A DNA stretch of 64,000 nucleotides. Source: Farysia itapuensis. Lineage: Eukaryota > Basidiomycota > Ustilaginomycetes > Ustilaginales > Ustilaginaceae. Position numbers and translations under genes: made by a program. The stretch spans positions 62,001 through 126,000 of the forward strand of contig JALBYC010000013.1 in the NCBI GenBank assembly GCA_023212645.1. The letters are read 5' to 3'. Positions 10,490 to 18,446 of the stretch are shown here, one piece after another. Under the pieces are notes generated by a model. The model ran no database searches and was not told where the DNA came from. It worked only from the letters and a program-made list of their open reading frames with translations. Positions within the stretch are counted from its first letter, which is position 1; the number at the start of each line of letters is the position of its first letter.

Positions 10490-11167
10490 ATGGCGAGTCG
10501 ACTGCCACCGTCGATGCTGAGGGCTGCGTCGCGCAGCTCTCTGCGTTCTGCTCGCAATTTTGTGCAAGAACGTGGTGTGGCGACCAAGTCAGCGGGCGGG
10601 CCCTCGAATTCGTCTAGCTCTCGCTGGACACTGACTGCTGCTGCTGCTCTTGTCGGTGTAGGAGCAGGTGTATATGCCCTTCAGACCAACCAAGCGCCAA
10701 TTCACCTCGAAGGTCGTAAACTATGGTCGGATCGGATGAAGCCTCGCGAAAGCAAGGGAGATGCCTCCCTCTACCAGGACGCAAAGACCAGGCATCCCGA
10801 GCCGGAGGCGGAGATCGCAGAAGAGACGCCTCAAGCCATCGAAGTTGCTGTTGAAGAAGTGGAAGAAGACGCAGGCCAGCAGTCGGCGTACAACCCAGAT
10901 ACGGGCGAGATCAACTGGGACTGCCCGTGCCTTGGCGGCATGGCTGACGGTCCTTGCGGAGAAGATTTCAAAGCCGCATTCTCCTGCTTCGTCTACTCTG
11001 AGGCTGAACCAAAAGGCATCGACTGCGTGGACAAGTTCAAGCGGATGCAAGATTGCTTCCGCGAGCACCCTGACATCTACAAGGATGAAATTGCGGACGA
11101 CGAAGCTGCCAACGAAGCACTTGAGGCCGAAGAGCAGTCGGCTGCTACAGAAGAAGGGCAGCACTGA
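10490..11167 (+). CDS. MIA40: MIA40, intermembrane-space oxidoreductase/import receptor
   Basis: Introduces disulfides into small cysteine proteins of the mitochondrial intermembrane space, with Erv1 as electron acceptor. 225 residues, no intron. The N-terminal 35 residues are Arg/Ser-rich with no acids until about residue 27, a presequence. Residues 47-63 ([17 protein letters not shown]) form the inner-membrane anchor, as in fungal Mia40. After an acidic Glu-rich spacer comes the catalytic CPC at 145-147, then twin CX9C motifs (C156/C166 and C179/C189), with the substrate-groove segment [14 protein letters not shown]. The C-terminus is again acidic. All essential cysteines are present and the order matches the yeast protein, so this is a confident call. 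Confidence 0.96.
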   Translation: MASRLPPSMLRAASRSSLRSARNFVQERGVATKSAGGPSNSSSSRWTLTAAAALVGVGAGVYALQTNQAPIHLEGRKLWSDRMKPRESKGDASLYQDAKTRHPEPEAEIAEETPQAIEVAVEEVEEDAGQQSAYNPDTGEINWDCPCLGGMADGPCGEDFKAAFSCFVYSEAEPKGIDCVDKFKRMQDCFREHPDIYKDEIADDEAANEALEAEEQSAATEEGQH

Positions 11168-11426
11168 TGCACCTTTGTACGGCCTTTGAGCTGCAAACTC
11201 CATTCAGCAACCATGCCTGCAGCTGCACCTTGTTAAAATATAGACACACCCACAGCAGTAAAGATGTGCAACTTCACCTCTCTCTTTCCTCATGCTTGAC
11301 ATTATCCGTGTTATTAGCGCGGCCAATCCAGATGCCCTCTCGGTTCTTGTCGAATTCCACGGCGAAGAACATCGAGCTCCGTCTTGAGATTCCACCTGTC
11401 CTAGCCTGCTCGCCATTACAGCGTTG

Positions 11427-11466
11427 TGGCGCTTAGCGCAATAGCGCCAGAGCGCTAGAGCGGTGA
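11427..11466. repeat. Five tandem 8-bp units, consensus AGCGCNAN
   Basis: Five consecutive octamers read TGGCGCTT, AGCGCAAT, AGCGCCAG, AGCGCTAG and AGCGGTGA. The first and third also form a 7-bp inverted repeat (TGGCGCT/AGCGCCA). They lie about 245-285 bp upstream of the secreted isochorismatase-like gene, so they may be a regulator binding array; that role is inference. Confidence 0.6.
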
Positions 11467-11484
11467 GTTCAAAGTCGAATATCG

Positions 11485-11492
11485 TCACGTGA
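11485..11492. promoter_or_regulatory. TCACGTGA palindrome (bHLH/Cbf1-type E-box)
   Basis: Perfect 8-bp palindrome containing CACGTG, 218 bp upstream of the isochorismatase-like start. CACGTG is the known site for fungal bHLH factors such as Cbf1; use here is unproven. Confidence 0.4.
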
Positions 11493-11650
11493 TTACTGCC
11501 TTTCAAATTTCCGCTGTATTCCGTCATCGTTGAGGCGGCGACTGCCTCCACTTGCTCCGCCTCTTGGCGATCCTGCGATCGGCAAGGGTTTATGTCTTCC
11601 TCTGGCCGGATGCCGCGGCTGTCATGCTCTACAACGGGAATAGTTGTGCA

Positions 11651-11656
11651 TATATA
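11651..11656 (+). promoter_or_regulatory. TATA-like box
   Basis: TATATA in the context CATATATAG, 54 bp upstream of the ATG at 11710. Placement suits a short-leader, regulated gene. Confidence 0.45.
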
Positions 11657-11709
11657 GTCAGCACACTGTCCTTGGGACGCAATTGCTACCATCCTAACTA
11701 CCCGCAGTC

Positions 11710-12657
11710 ATGAGAATCTCAATCGCGTCTACCGTCTTTGTCGCATTGGCCTCAGCAGCACAGCTGGCCGTAGCTGCCCCACAGGCTGCCGGCGCGAGTA
11801 CGGGTGCCTCAAGTGTTGCCTCTAGTGCCTTTGCCAGTGTCGCATCTGCCGCCGCCACTGCCACTGGCAGCGTTGTACCCATAGCGAGTTTGTCAACGTC
11901 CAACTCAGCTACCGGTACCAGCTCCGGCAGTGCGTCCGCAGCGACTTCCTCTGGCTCCTCAAGCAGCTCTTCCTCAAGCAGCTCTTGCACGGGCAACGTA
12001 ACCTACATCGAGTCTTCTGGTCCAAATGCCAGCGGAGACATCTCATTCGGCGAGAACTATGCAGTGATGTTTTTGGACTATGTTGCCGGCATTGTACAAG
12101 GCGTGCGGGACACATGCGACGGACAAGCCTTCCTCAACTCGTCTCAGACCTGGAGCCAGGCAGTACACAACATCACAACCAACAAGCCCCTGATCATGTA
12201 CAGTCGTCTGTACTTCCAGTCCGATCAGCGTTACGAAGTCGCCGACAATCTCGACTATGGCTTCTCGCAGGTTGCTGACTCGACCAACTTTACCCTCGGC
12301 AGCGATCCGTCCACTATCGTCTCTGAGGTGCAGCCTCAGCAGGGGGACTTCGTCTTCCAGAAAGTTAGATACAATGCCCTTGACTTCAACGATGCTCTGA
12401 TTACTCTGCGCTCGCAGAACATCACTACCGTTGTTGTGTCCGGAATCCGAGTCACCGGCGTCATTTTGGCCAGTATTTTCCCGCTGTTTGACCAGAACTT
12501 CCAAATCTACGTGATCAGCAACAACACTGCCGAGCCTGGTAACAACACTGCCAACATCAAGCAGGCTATTTTGGGTCCCAACGGAGCGATCCCGAAGATG
12601 CCCGCCAACGTCATCTCCCTTGAGCAAGCACTCCAGGCTATCGGCTCTTCCTCGTAA
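11710..12657 (+). CDS. Secreted isochorismatase-like protein, catalytic Cys apparently lost
   Basis: 315 residues, no intron. Residues 1-22 are a signal peptide (MRISIASTVFVALASA core, cleavage after AVA). Residues 25-92 are an Ala/Ser/Thr-rich stalk, likely O-glycosylated. From about 105 the protein follows the cysteine-hydrolase (isochorismatase-like) fold: FLDY with Asp122 in the place of the catalytic Asp, DFVFQK with Lys217 in the place of the catalytic Lys, then TTVVVSGIRVTGVILAS. In active enzymes the last motif is GxxTxxCVxxT; here the Cys position is Val250. There are at least six N-glycosylation sequons. So the sequence shows a secreted glycoprotein on this scaffold, probably without the usual hydrolase chemistry. 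Secreted isochorismatases are known effectors in some plant pathogens (Verticillium, Phytophthora); a comparable role here is inference. Confidence 0.8.
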   Translation: MRISIASTVFVALASAAQLAVAAPQAAGASTGASSVASSAFASVASAAATATGSVVPIASLSTSNSATGTSSGSASAATSSGSSSSSSSSSSCTGNVTYIESSGPNASGDISFGENYAVMFLDYVAGIVQGVRDTCDGQAFLNSSQTWSQAVHNITTNKPLIMYSRLYFQSDQRYEVADNLDYGFSQVADSTNFTLGSDPSTIVSEVQPQQGDFVFQKVRYNALDFNDALITLRSQNITTVVVSGIRVTGVILASIFPLFDQNFQIYVISNNTAEPGNNTANIKQAILGPNGAIPKMPANVISLEQALQAIGSSS

Positions 12658-13305
12658 ATCCTGTTGTCTTAGCGTCTTCTGTACTCATTAATCAAGCACC
12701 GTCTATTAGCTACACATGCCTCGTGTCCAGTCCATGTGTTCGCCGTCGCATATATACAGGTGTCGGTGGTTGAGGCGACACGCCTTTGACACACATGTCT
12801 GTGTCCAGTGAGAATTTGCCAAAAAGCAAAGAATCAACTTCCCCGACGATAGGATGTCCTGTGATCCCTGTGTTGAGTGTTCGTCGAAACTGCTGAGCTA
12901 GAGGCTAGGATTGACGGTGCGAGCAGAACAGCGCATGATCTCTTTGGACCGTAAAAGAGAGAGACTGTGTAGCTTCGGAACTCGGGGCGCGCCCAAAGAA
13001 AGAAACATTTGTCCCCTTGTGTGCCGCGACGCGACCAATTTGGCCAAGACGATTCCACCTTCAAAAGACCGGCGTTCATTTCCACCGACTTTTAGCACGG
13101 CTTGTCACGATCTTCTGTCGCACGCTTTCTGTACGAGCTGGCTCTAGACTTGCGATCTACCTTTGCACAATCGGCCAAGCCGTAGATTCTGGCTTGTTTG
13201 GCTCGCGATATGACCTGTGCGCGGACAGATTCTTGTGCATGAAGCAACCTTAATTCAACTTCGTCTTTTGACCATCACAGATCACAGACAACTTGACGAA
13301 TCAGC
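12658..13305. other. Intergenic, no gene seen
   Basis: About 650 bp between the isochorismatase-like gene and the coiled-coil gene. Only short frames on either strand; no splice-linked exons, tRNA or repeat that I can support. Confidence 0.5.
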
Positions 13306-14262
13306 ATGTCAGACGGGCCGACCGATTCACACAGCTTTATTCGTGCTTCGTCCACAATGACAGATGGCGATGACTCAGCTGATGCAGCATATATGGAAGC
13401 CATACGCCAGCGGCACGCAGTGGAAATGCGAGACATACAGATCGATACTATGAAGTTGCAAGTACGCGGCTCCGAAAGAAACCTCGCATGGAAAGATGAG
13501 GAGATCAGTAAACTGAAGAGCTCACTCGAGAGGACGGACAGCAAACTGGAGAGCTTAAAAGAGAACACAGACAAGGAGATTTCTGACCTCAGACACCAAG
13601 CTTCCGTCCATAGAGCCGAAATACTCGAGCTGAGAAACAAGCTCTTAGCTCGAGATGGTGAGGTCCTCTCGCTGAAGATCAAGCTGCAAAGCATGGCAAA
13701 GGCGACTGATGCGGGCTCTAAGAAAACAGAAAGCAAAGACAAACAAGAAGTTGACGAGGAACTCTTGCACTGGCAAGCTGCAAGCTCGTCCTCTTCTACT
13801 CGATACAAGAACATGACAGATGAACAGCTGCGTGCGAGGCTATGGTTTCCGTCAGACGTCATGAACAAGTACAAAACGCCATTTTACCAACTCAACAGCG
13901 AGTCAATCCTGGTGGACGCCCATGGCAAGCTGTTGTGCAATAGTCCGGAAGGCCAACTGCGTTTAAAGCTCATCTACAGGACAGTGGAGTCAGTTGCAGA
14001 CGAACTCGTGGCGCAGGTCGAAGCAAAGGGAGGTTCGTCTCGTCAAACTTTCAGATCTCTCGAACAGAAACACTACGCTATGGTCTATTCTGCCCGAGAA
14101 CAGCTTGAGAAGGCTTGCGAGGAAGTCTCCTGGGCTGACTCGAGTTGGAAAGCTAAACATCTCCTCACAGCGCACTTCAGAGAAAGGAACAGGCTTCTTG
14201 ATCGTAAAAGAAAGGCCCCTGACACCAACGACAGCAATCCTGGAGACGACGACGACAGGTAA
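13306..14262 (+). CDS. Orphan coiled-coil protein
   Basis: I do not recognise this 318-residue protein. Residues about 30-150 are strongly heptad-like and charged (MEAIRQRHAVEMRDIQID, then ISKLKSSLERTDSKLESLK and ILELRNKLLARDGEVLSLK), so a long coiled coil is likely. A Ser-rich hinge (ASSSSST) follows, then a region that looks folded: MTDEQLRARLWFPSDVMNKY, PFYQLNSESILVDAHGKLLC and LEQKHYAMVYSAREQLEKA. The C-terminus is basic then acidic (LLDRKRKAPD, ending in a run of Asp). It looks cytosolic or nuclear, without membrane or secretion signal. Codon third positions look less G/C-biased than in the neighbouring housekeeping genes (impression, not counted). It sits next to a transposase-like fragment, so lineage-specific origin is possible. 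Confidence 0.65.
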   Translation: MSDGPTDSHSFIRASSTMTDGDDSADAAYMEAIRQRHAVEMRDIQIDTMKLQVRGSERNLAWKDEEISKLKSSLERTDSKLESLKENTDKEISDLRHQASVHRAEILELRNKLLARDGEVLSLKIKLQSMAKATDAGSKKTESKDKQEVDEELLHWQAASSSSSTRYKNMTDEQLRARLWFPSDVMNKYKTPFYQLNSESILVDAHGKLLCNSPEGQLRLKLIYRTVESVADELVAQVEAKGGSSRQTFRSLEQKHYAMVYSAREQLEKACEEVSWADSSWKAKHLLTAHFRERNRLLDRKRKAPDTNDSNPGDDDDR

Positions 14263-14657
14263 AGCACGATCTTGTCAATTTCATGTATCTGTTGTAGAAA
14301 CCGATGTGACTGCGATTCCTGCATCAACGCCGTGTGAAAAGCATAGTGAAAGATGCGTTGGTTCCTGTTCTGGCCAGAAGCTGAATACATGTTAGCCGTT
14401 TCCAAACCTGATATATAAGAAGAGACCGCAAGCGAGTTGCTGCTTGTCGCGCGCGTCGCGTTTAAGTGAAACGCGTGCTTGAACTTGACAGCTAAAAGGG
14501 GTAGCCGATCACGGTTGCTTTTTCTCCTTCCTCGTGCCGATAGACACCAGAAAACCCTGTCAAAGAACTCATCAGCCATGCCCGCACAAATCGACGAATT
14601 GTCTTTGCAAGACTTGAAAAGTTCACCAATGCCGGCCAGCAAGGAAATATTTCAACG
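14263..14657. other. Intergenic/leader upstream of the BED-type gene
   Basis: Contains a TATATAA box at 14412-14418 and a short upstream frame 14578-14661 (27 codons) whose TGA overlaps the next ATG as ATGA. The finger-coding frame itself stays open without an ATG back to about 14544, so an unrecognised 5' exon may splice in here. Confidence 0.5.
14412..14418 (+). promoter_or_regulatory. TATA-like box
   Basis: TATATAA, 246 bp upstream of the BED-type ATG. It suggests transcription starting near 14440-14480, which would place the overlapping upstream frame in the leader. Confidence 0.35.
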
Positions 14658-15182
14658 ATGACCACGTTTTGCAACTACTGCACCTTGAGCTGTGCTGGAA
14701 CACAGAAAGAACGTCGGTACAAACATGCAGTGAAGCACTGCAAGAAGATTGAACCAAGCCGAGCTGCAGAATATCGCAGACAGCATCAGCTTCTGTATGG
14801 TCGCAGCGCTCCCATCCCCTCAGTCCCTTCGACGAGTAGTTCACTTCTTCCAAACGCTGGTATTTCATCCAGTAACTGCGATCTTGCTGCAGTCTTCAGG
14901 ACTTCACTGAAGCGGAAGCCCAGCGATGACTCCCTCTCGGAATCGTGCGACAGTATCACCCCCACTGAACAGGAATTCTTGGACATTACACTCGCGGAAA
15001 TGTTCTGGAAGACTGGACTGCCTCTGTCTCTCGTTGCACATGAGGCTTTCCAGGAATATGTCCGCACTCTCCGTCCAGCGTATACGCTTCCATCCGTCCA
15101 GAAGCTCGTTGGTATGGTGCTCGAACTTTCTACGCAACCAGAGAGACAGGCAGATCGGCTGATAAACAGAGTTGTGCTATAG
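14658..15182 (+). CDS. Solo BED-type zinc finger with hAT transposase-like N-terminal region
   Basis: 174 residues. The N-terminus has CNYC, then about 15 residues on a KHAVKHC motif, a BED-like C2HC finger as found at the start of hAT transposases. Residues about 108-150 (LPLSLVAHEAFQEYVRTLRPAYTLPSVQKL) match the beginning of the DUF659/hAT region, whose usual form is glPfslve.paF..flrPgY.lPs. The protein stops about 25 residues later, so the catalytic hAT body is missing. It is therefore either a truncated transposon relic or a domesticated DNA-binding protein. The ATG at 14658 may not be the true start, because the same frame is open upstream and reads RRIVFARLEKF, which could complete the aromatic part of the finger. 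Confidence 0.6.
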   Translation: MTTFCNYCTLSCAGTQKERRYKHAVKHCKKIEPSRAAEYRRQHQLLYGRSAPIPSVPSTSSSLLPNAGISSSNCDLAAVFRTSLKRKPSDDSLSESCDSITPTEQEFLDITLAEMFWKTGLPLSLVAHEAFQEYVRTLRPAYTLPSVQKLVGMVLELSTQPERQADRLINRVVL

Positions 15183-15405
15183 CACACACACACTGCCATA
15201 TCTCGGTGGCTTTTTGTACAATGTACCCGCTTGACAATCTTGAATTGCCCGATTTCGACAATTCGTGATGTGACGTTTGTGAGTGTGAGTGTGTCTAATG
15301 CATTTCTGTTACCTTGATCACGCCGACCTCGCATGGCTCGAGCATTTTGACAGCAGCAAACTCCAAACGGCGCTACACCAGGCGCTCAATGGATAGCTGT
15401 GCACA

Positions 15406-18039
15406 ATGACCTCTATGGCAAGGCTGAACGGTCACCAAAGCAGCAGCGCATCTGCCTTCGCGTCCTCGTCTTCGCAGGGCAACAGTCTGCACCCAGTAGC
15501 CATGTCAGCAACGCTCTCAGCATCCACGGCGCCTGCAGCACCCACCACTACCAATCTTGTCGCCGAGTTCCTCAAATCACCTGACGATCTCTCCAAAATC
15601 CCAGCGTTGCGCAAAAAGCTTCTGAAGGAGCAGTCCAGCCTCTCGGCCAAGCTCAAACTGGGCGCTAAAGATCAACTTGAAGCGACACGGGATGGTCTCT
15701 TGAAGCTCCAGGCCACACGCAAAGACGTTGCCTCAATCCGAGAAGCCTTTGCCCAGATCGAAGCGCTATATACTTACGACACTGACGATGCTTCCGAGCG
15801 CAGACAGACCGATGCCAACCGCTCTTTCCGTATCATCAGCGAGGTCTCTCAGATTCATCGCAACTTTGTACAGACCACCACCACACTCGATAGACTAGAC
15901 GCTCTGCCTTCGCAGATAGACACGCTGACTCGCATGCTGCGGCGCAGTCAGGCAGACCTGATGGGTCCAGCCGCAGACTTGCTCCCGCTCCACTTCCACC
16001 TCTCTCAATTAGAGGCCTTTCGCAACGAGACGTTCCAAATTGCTCGCACCTGCTCGGCCGACGTCCGAACCACCGTGTCCGACTTCTTCGCGCCGCTGGA
16101 CGAACTCGTGCGTCAGTTCGACGAGTATGTCATGGCGCTGGGCGAACGCGTTCTGGATTTGGTACGTGACGGTCGACCCTCTGTAGTGGTCAAGTTGCTC
16201 AAAATCATCGAGAGAGAGTCGAGGGAAGACGAAAAAGCGGCAGCTATTCGTCTAGCGAAGCGCGCAAACCTCGAAGGTGCTGCCCGCTTCCGGTCTATTG
16301 TAGCAAATGCTCGTGTCATCAAGCTGTACCGACCAAAGCTGCTCGAAGCCATCGATCGCTCCACGCAAGAGTTGTTTGCAGAGTGCTGGGGCCGATTCGG
16401 GCAAGACGGAACCAGTCTCGAGTTTCTGGGGCATCTAGACTGGATCTATGACGATCTCAAGATGGTGCTGGCCGAAGTGAAGCCATTGTTCCCGGAAGAC
16501 TATCAAATTTTTCGCGCATATGTAAAGAGCTATCACAAGCATCTTGGCGCCACACTACGTGAGCGAATCCTGGCGACGGACCCAGAAGCTAGTGCTCTGC
16601 TCGAACTATACCAATTCACACAAGAGTACACAACTACGCTCACCAAGGACGTTGGTGCCGATAAGACATGGCTGGAGCCGTCTTTGCTGGCCGGAAAGGA
16701 GCAAAGCATCATTGACGACTACCTTGGCCTCATCACGAAAAAGATTGACGAGTGGACTGCCAATCTCATGTCGGACGAGGTGCGCGAGTTTGTGTCGCGG
16801 CAGAATCCTCCGGACGAAGACAACGAGGGGCTTTATGGATTGCAGGCGGCTGCTATTCTGTTCCAAATGGTGAATCAGCAAGTGGACGTTGCTGCAGAAT
16901 CTGGCCAAGCCAGCTTGCTGGCCAAAGTCATAGACCATGCTGCAAAGGCAATGCACTCGACGCAAACGATGTGGCTTCGCGTGCTCGAGAGCGAATTCAA
17001 GAAGCAACGTGAGGCCAAGTCACCAGATGAAGTGGTTGGCGGCCTTGTGGAATACGTCATTGCCCTGGCCAACGATCAGATCAAGTCTGCGGACTATGCC
17101 GAGGCGCTCATCGCCCGTCTCGAGTCCATGGTTAGCAAAAAGTATCAAGCAGCAATACGTGAGGCGGTGGACAATGCTCTCAACGGCTTCTTGGACGTAT
17201 CCAAGAGGTGCACACAGGTACTCGTGGATCTCGTGTTCGCAGATCTGCGTCCTGCGCTGAAAGACCTCTTTGTGTTCCCTGCATGGTACGCGGAAGGCTC
17301 CATCACCACCATTGTGGAAACGATGCGCGATTACACCTCCGATTACAGCGAGCGCATGAACCCGAACTTGTTCGATGTTTTGTGCGATGATCTCATCGAT
17401 CGCTTCTTGACCGCTTACATTGGTGCTCTGCGACGAGTTGCAAGTGGCAAGCTGCGAATGCCGAGCGCCGCTGACCAAATGCGCAGAGATGTCGAGACCG
17501 TCAAGGCAATGTTTATGGCCTTCAAAAAGGAAGAAGAAGTCCAAGAAAAGTTCGAGGTACTTGAAATGATCTTGGCGCTCGTAACGTCTTCAGCGTCCAT
17601 GGTCTTCCTTCCGTATTGGACTTTTGCCAAGGCAAATGGGTCCCATCTCGGCTTCTTGGAGGCGCTAATGAAGGCGCGTGACGATCTCAAGAAGGACGAT
17701 ATTACTGTGCTCATGGAAGGTGCACGACGCAAAGTCAAGAGCGAAGGGCTTAATGACCTGGTCCCACAGACAGGAGGTCCAACTGTCATGAGCCGTGTTG
17801 CTCAAGCCTACAACTCCAGCTCAAGCGGCGGCATCTTAGCTGGTCTCAACGCTGAGCGTGCAGCAGGCATGGCGGCGAGTGCAGGACATGCGCTTGGCCT
17901 ACACCGCGACAAGGACCGGGACACTGGCTCCCCAGCAGACAAGGGACCAGGTTGGGGCGCTTTCGCTCAGAACGTCATTGGAGCAGGGTGGAAGAACAAA
18001 GATCGACCTGCTGACCGCGATCTGAATGGAATGCCATGA
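15406..18039 (+). CDS. SEC6: Exocyst complex component SEC6
   Basis: Subunit of the octameric exocyst that tethers secretory vesicles to the plasma membrane at growth sites. 877 residues, intronless. The first 50 residues are Ser/Ala-rich and poorly conserved; another in-frame ATG (residue 33) could serve as start. Residues about 55-200 are coiled-coil (LRKKLLKEQSSLSAKLKL, LEATRDGLLKLQATR), and the rest is the helical Sec6/EXOC3 body, with family-typical segments YQFTQEYTTTLTKDVG, SLLAGKEQSIIDDYLGLI, AAAILFQMVNQQVDVAA, and PNLFDVLCDDLIDRFLTAY near the C-terminal part. The final 90 residues are Gly/Ala/Asp-rich and likely flexible. The length exceeds yeast Sec6 (805) because of the two terminal extensions. 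Confidence 0.93.
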   Translation: MTSMARLNGHQSSSASAFASSSSQGNSLHPVAMSATLSASTAPAAPTTTNLVAEFLKSPDDLSKIPALRKKLLKEQSSLSAKLKLGAKDQLEATRDGLLKLQATRKDVASIREAFAQIEALYTYDTDDASERRQTDANRSFRIISEVSQIHRNFVQTTTTLDRLDALPSQIDTLTRMLRRSQADLMGPAADLLPLHFHLSQLEAFRNETFQIARTCSADVRTTVSDFFAPLDELVRQFDEYVMALGERVLDLVRDGRPSVVVKLLKIIERESREDEKAAAIRLAKRANLEGAARFRSIVANARVIKLYRPKLLEAIDRSTQELFAECWGRFGQDGTSLEFLGHLDWIYDDLKMVLAEVKPLFPEDYQIFRAYVKSYHKHLGATLRERILATDPEASALLELYQFTQEYTTTLTKDVGADKTWLEPSLLAGKEQSIIDDYLGLITKKIDEWTANLMSDEVREFVSRQNPPDEDNEGLYGLQAAAILFQMVNQQVDVAAESGQASLLAKVIDHAAKAMHSTQTMWLRVLESEFKKQREAKSPDEVVGGLVEYVIALANDQIKSADYAEALIARLESMVSKKYQAAIREAVDNALNGFLDVSKRCTQVLVDLVFADLRPALKDLFVFPAWYAEGSITTIVETMRDYTSDYSERMNPNLFDVLCDDLIDRFLTAYIGALRRVASGKLRMPSAADQMRRDVETVKAMFMAFKKEEEVQEKFEVLEMILALVTSSASMVFLPYWTFAKANGSHLGFLEALMKARDDLKKDDITVLMEGARRKVKSEGLNDLVPQTGGPTVMSRVAQAYNSSSSGGILAGLNAERAAGMAASAGHALGLHRDKDRDTGSPADKGPGWGAFAQNVIGAGWKNKDRPADRDLNGMP

Positions 18040-18446
18040 TGGCATGCACTCACTTAAGCTCACTTCAGTCACTTGTTGTTTGTTGAGCTGTCTGATCGGG
18101 CAGCCGATGTAAACGCATCGTACGCATCTAGCATCTCGATGCAATAAACAAATCGTGTCCGAATTGTCGGCACGATTCCGATTATTCTAGCGTGCGATCT
18201 CGGAAGATTTTAGGAAAGCGGTCGAAGCGAAGCTAGCGAAGCCTGGGTGCGCATACGTGCGCACCTCACCTGTCCGCTCCGCTTGACATGGAAGCCTGCA
18301 TAAACTTGTTTGTTCCCACAGTTCCTCCATCTCCTCTCTCCTGTTCTGCCCCACATCGATGCTGCACCGTTGAGTAAAGTATCATTTTCAGTCGCGGCCA
18401 CCTGCCTCATTTCGAATTTGGCCATATAGCATCCAGAGACGCGACC
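18040..18446. other. Intergenic: SEC6 3' flank and promoter of the Zn2Cys6 gene
   Basis: Both genes are on the plus strand. Short purine-rich direct repeats (GAAGCGAAGCTAGCGAAGC) occur near 18222-18242; otherwise nothing recognisable. Confidence 0.4.

Larger units (their letters stand above)
11168..11709. other. Intergenic: upstream region of the secreted isochorismatase-like gene
   Basis: Holds the MIA40 3' flank and the promoter of the next gene. Three elements are listed separately: an 8-bp tandem array (11427-11466), a TCACGTGA palindrome (11485-11492) and a TATA-like box (11651-11656). A minus-strand frame across it (11204-11692) lacks any family feature and is taken as chance. Confidence 0.5.

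Noticed and set aside
11204..11692. 162-codon minus-strand frame upstream of the secreted gene
   Set aside because: No domain or splice-linked exon, an odd amino-acid mix, and it overlaps clear promoter elements of the plus-strand gene.
14257..14297. Possible 3' intron (AG|GTAAAG to TTGTAG) extending the coiled-coil gene by a Cys-rich end
   Set aside because: It would be about 40 nt, shorter than every other intron here (56-84 nt), and the contiguous frame already ends properly.
17020..17544. 174-codon minus-strand frame inside SEC6
   Set aside because: Antisense shadow of a conserved coding region; no independent evidence.
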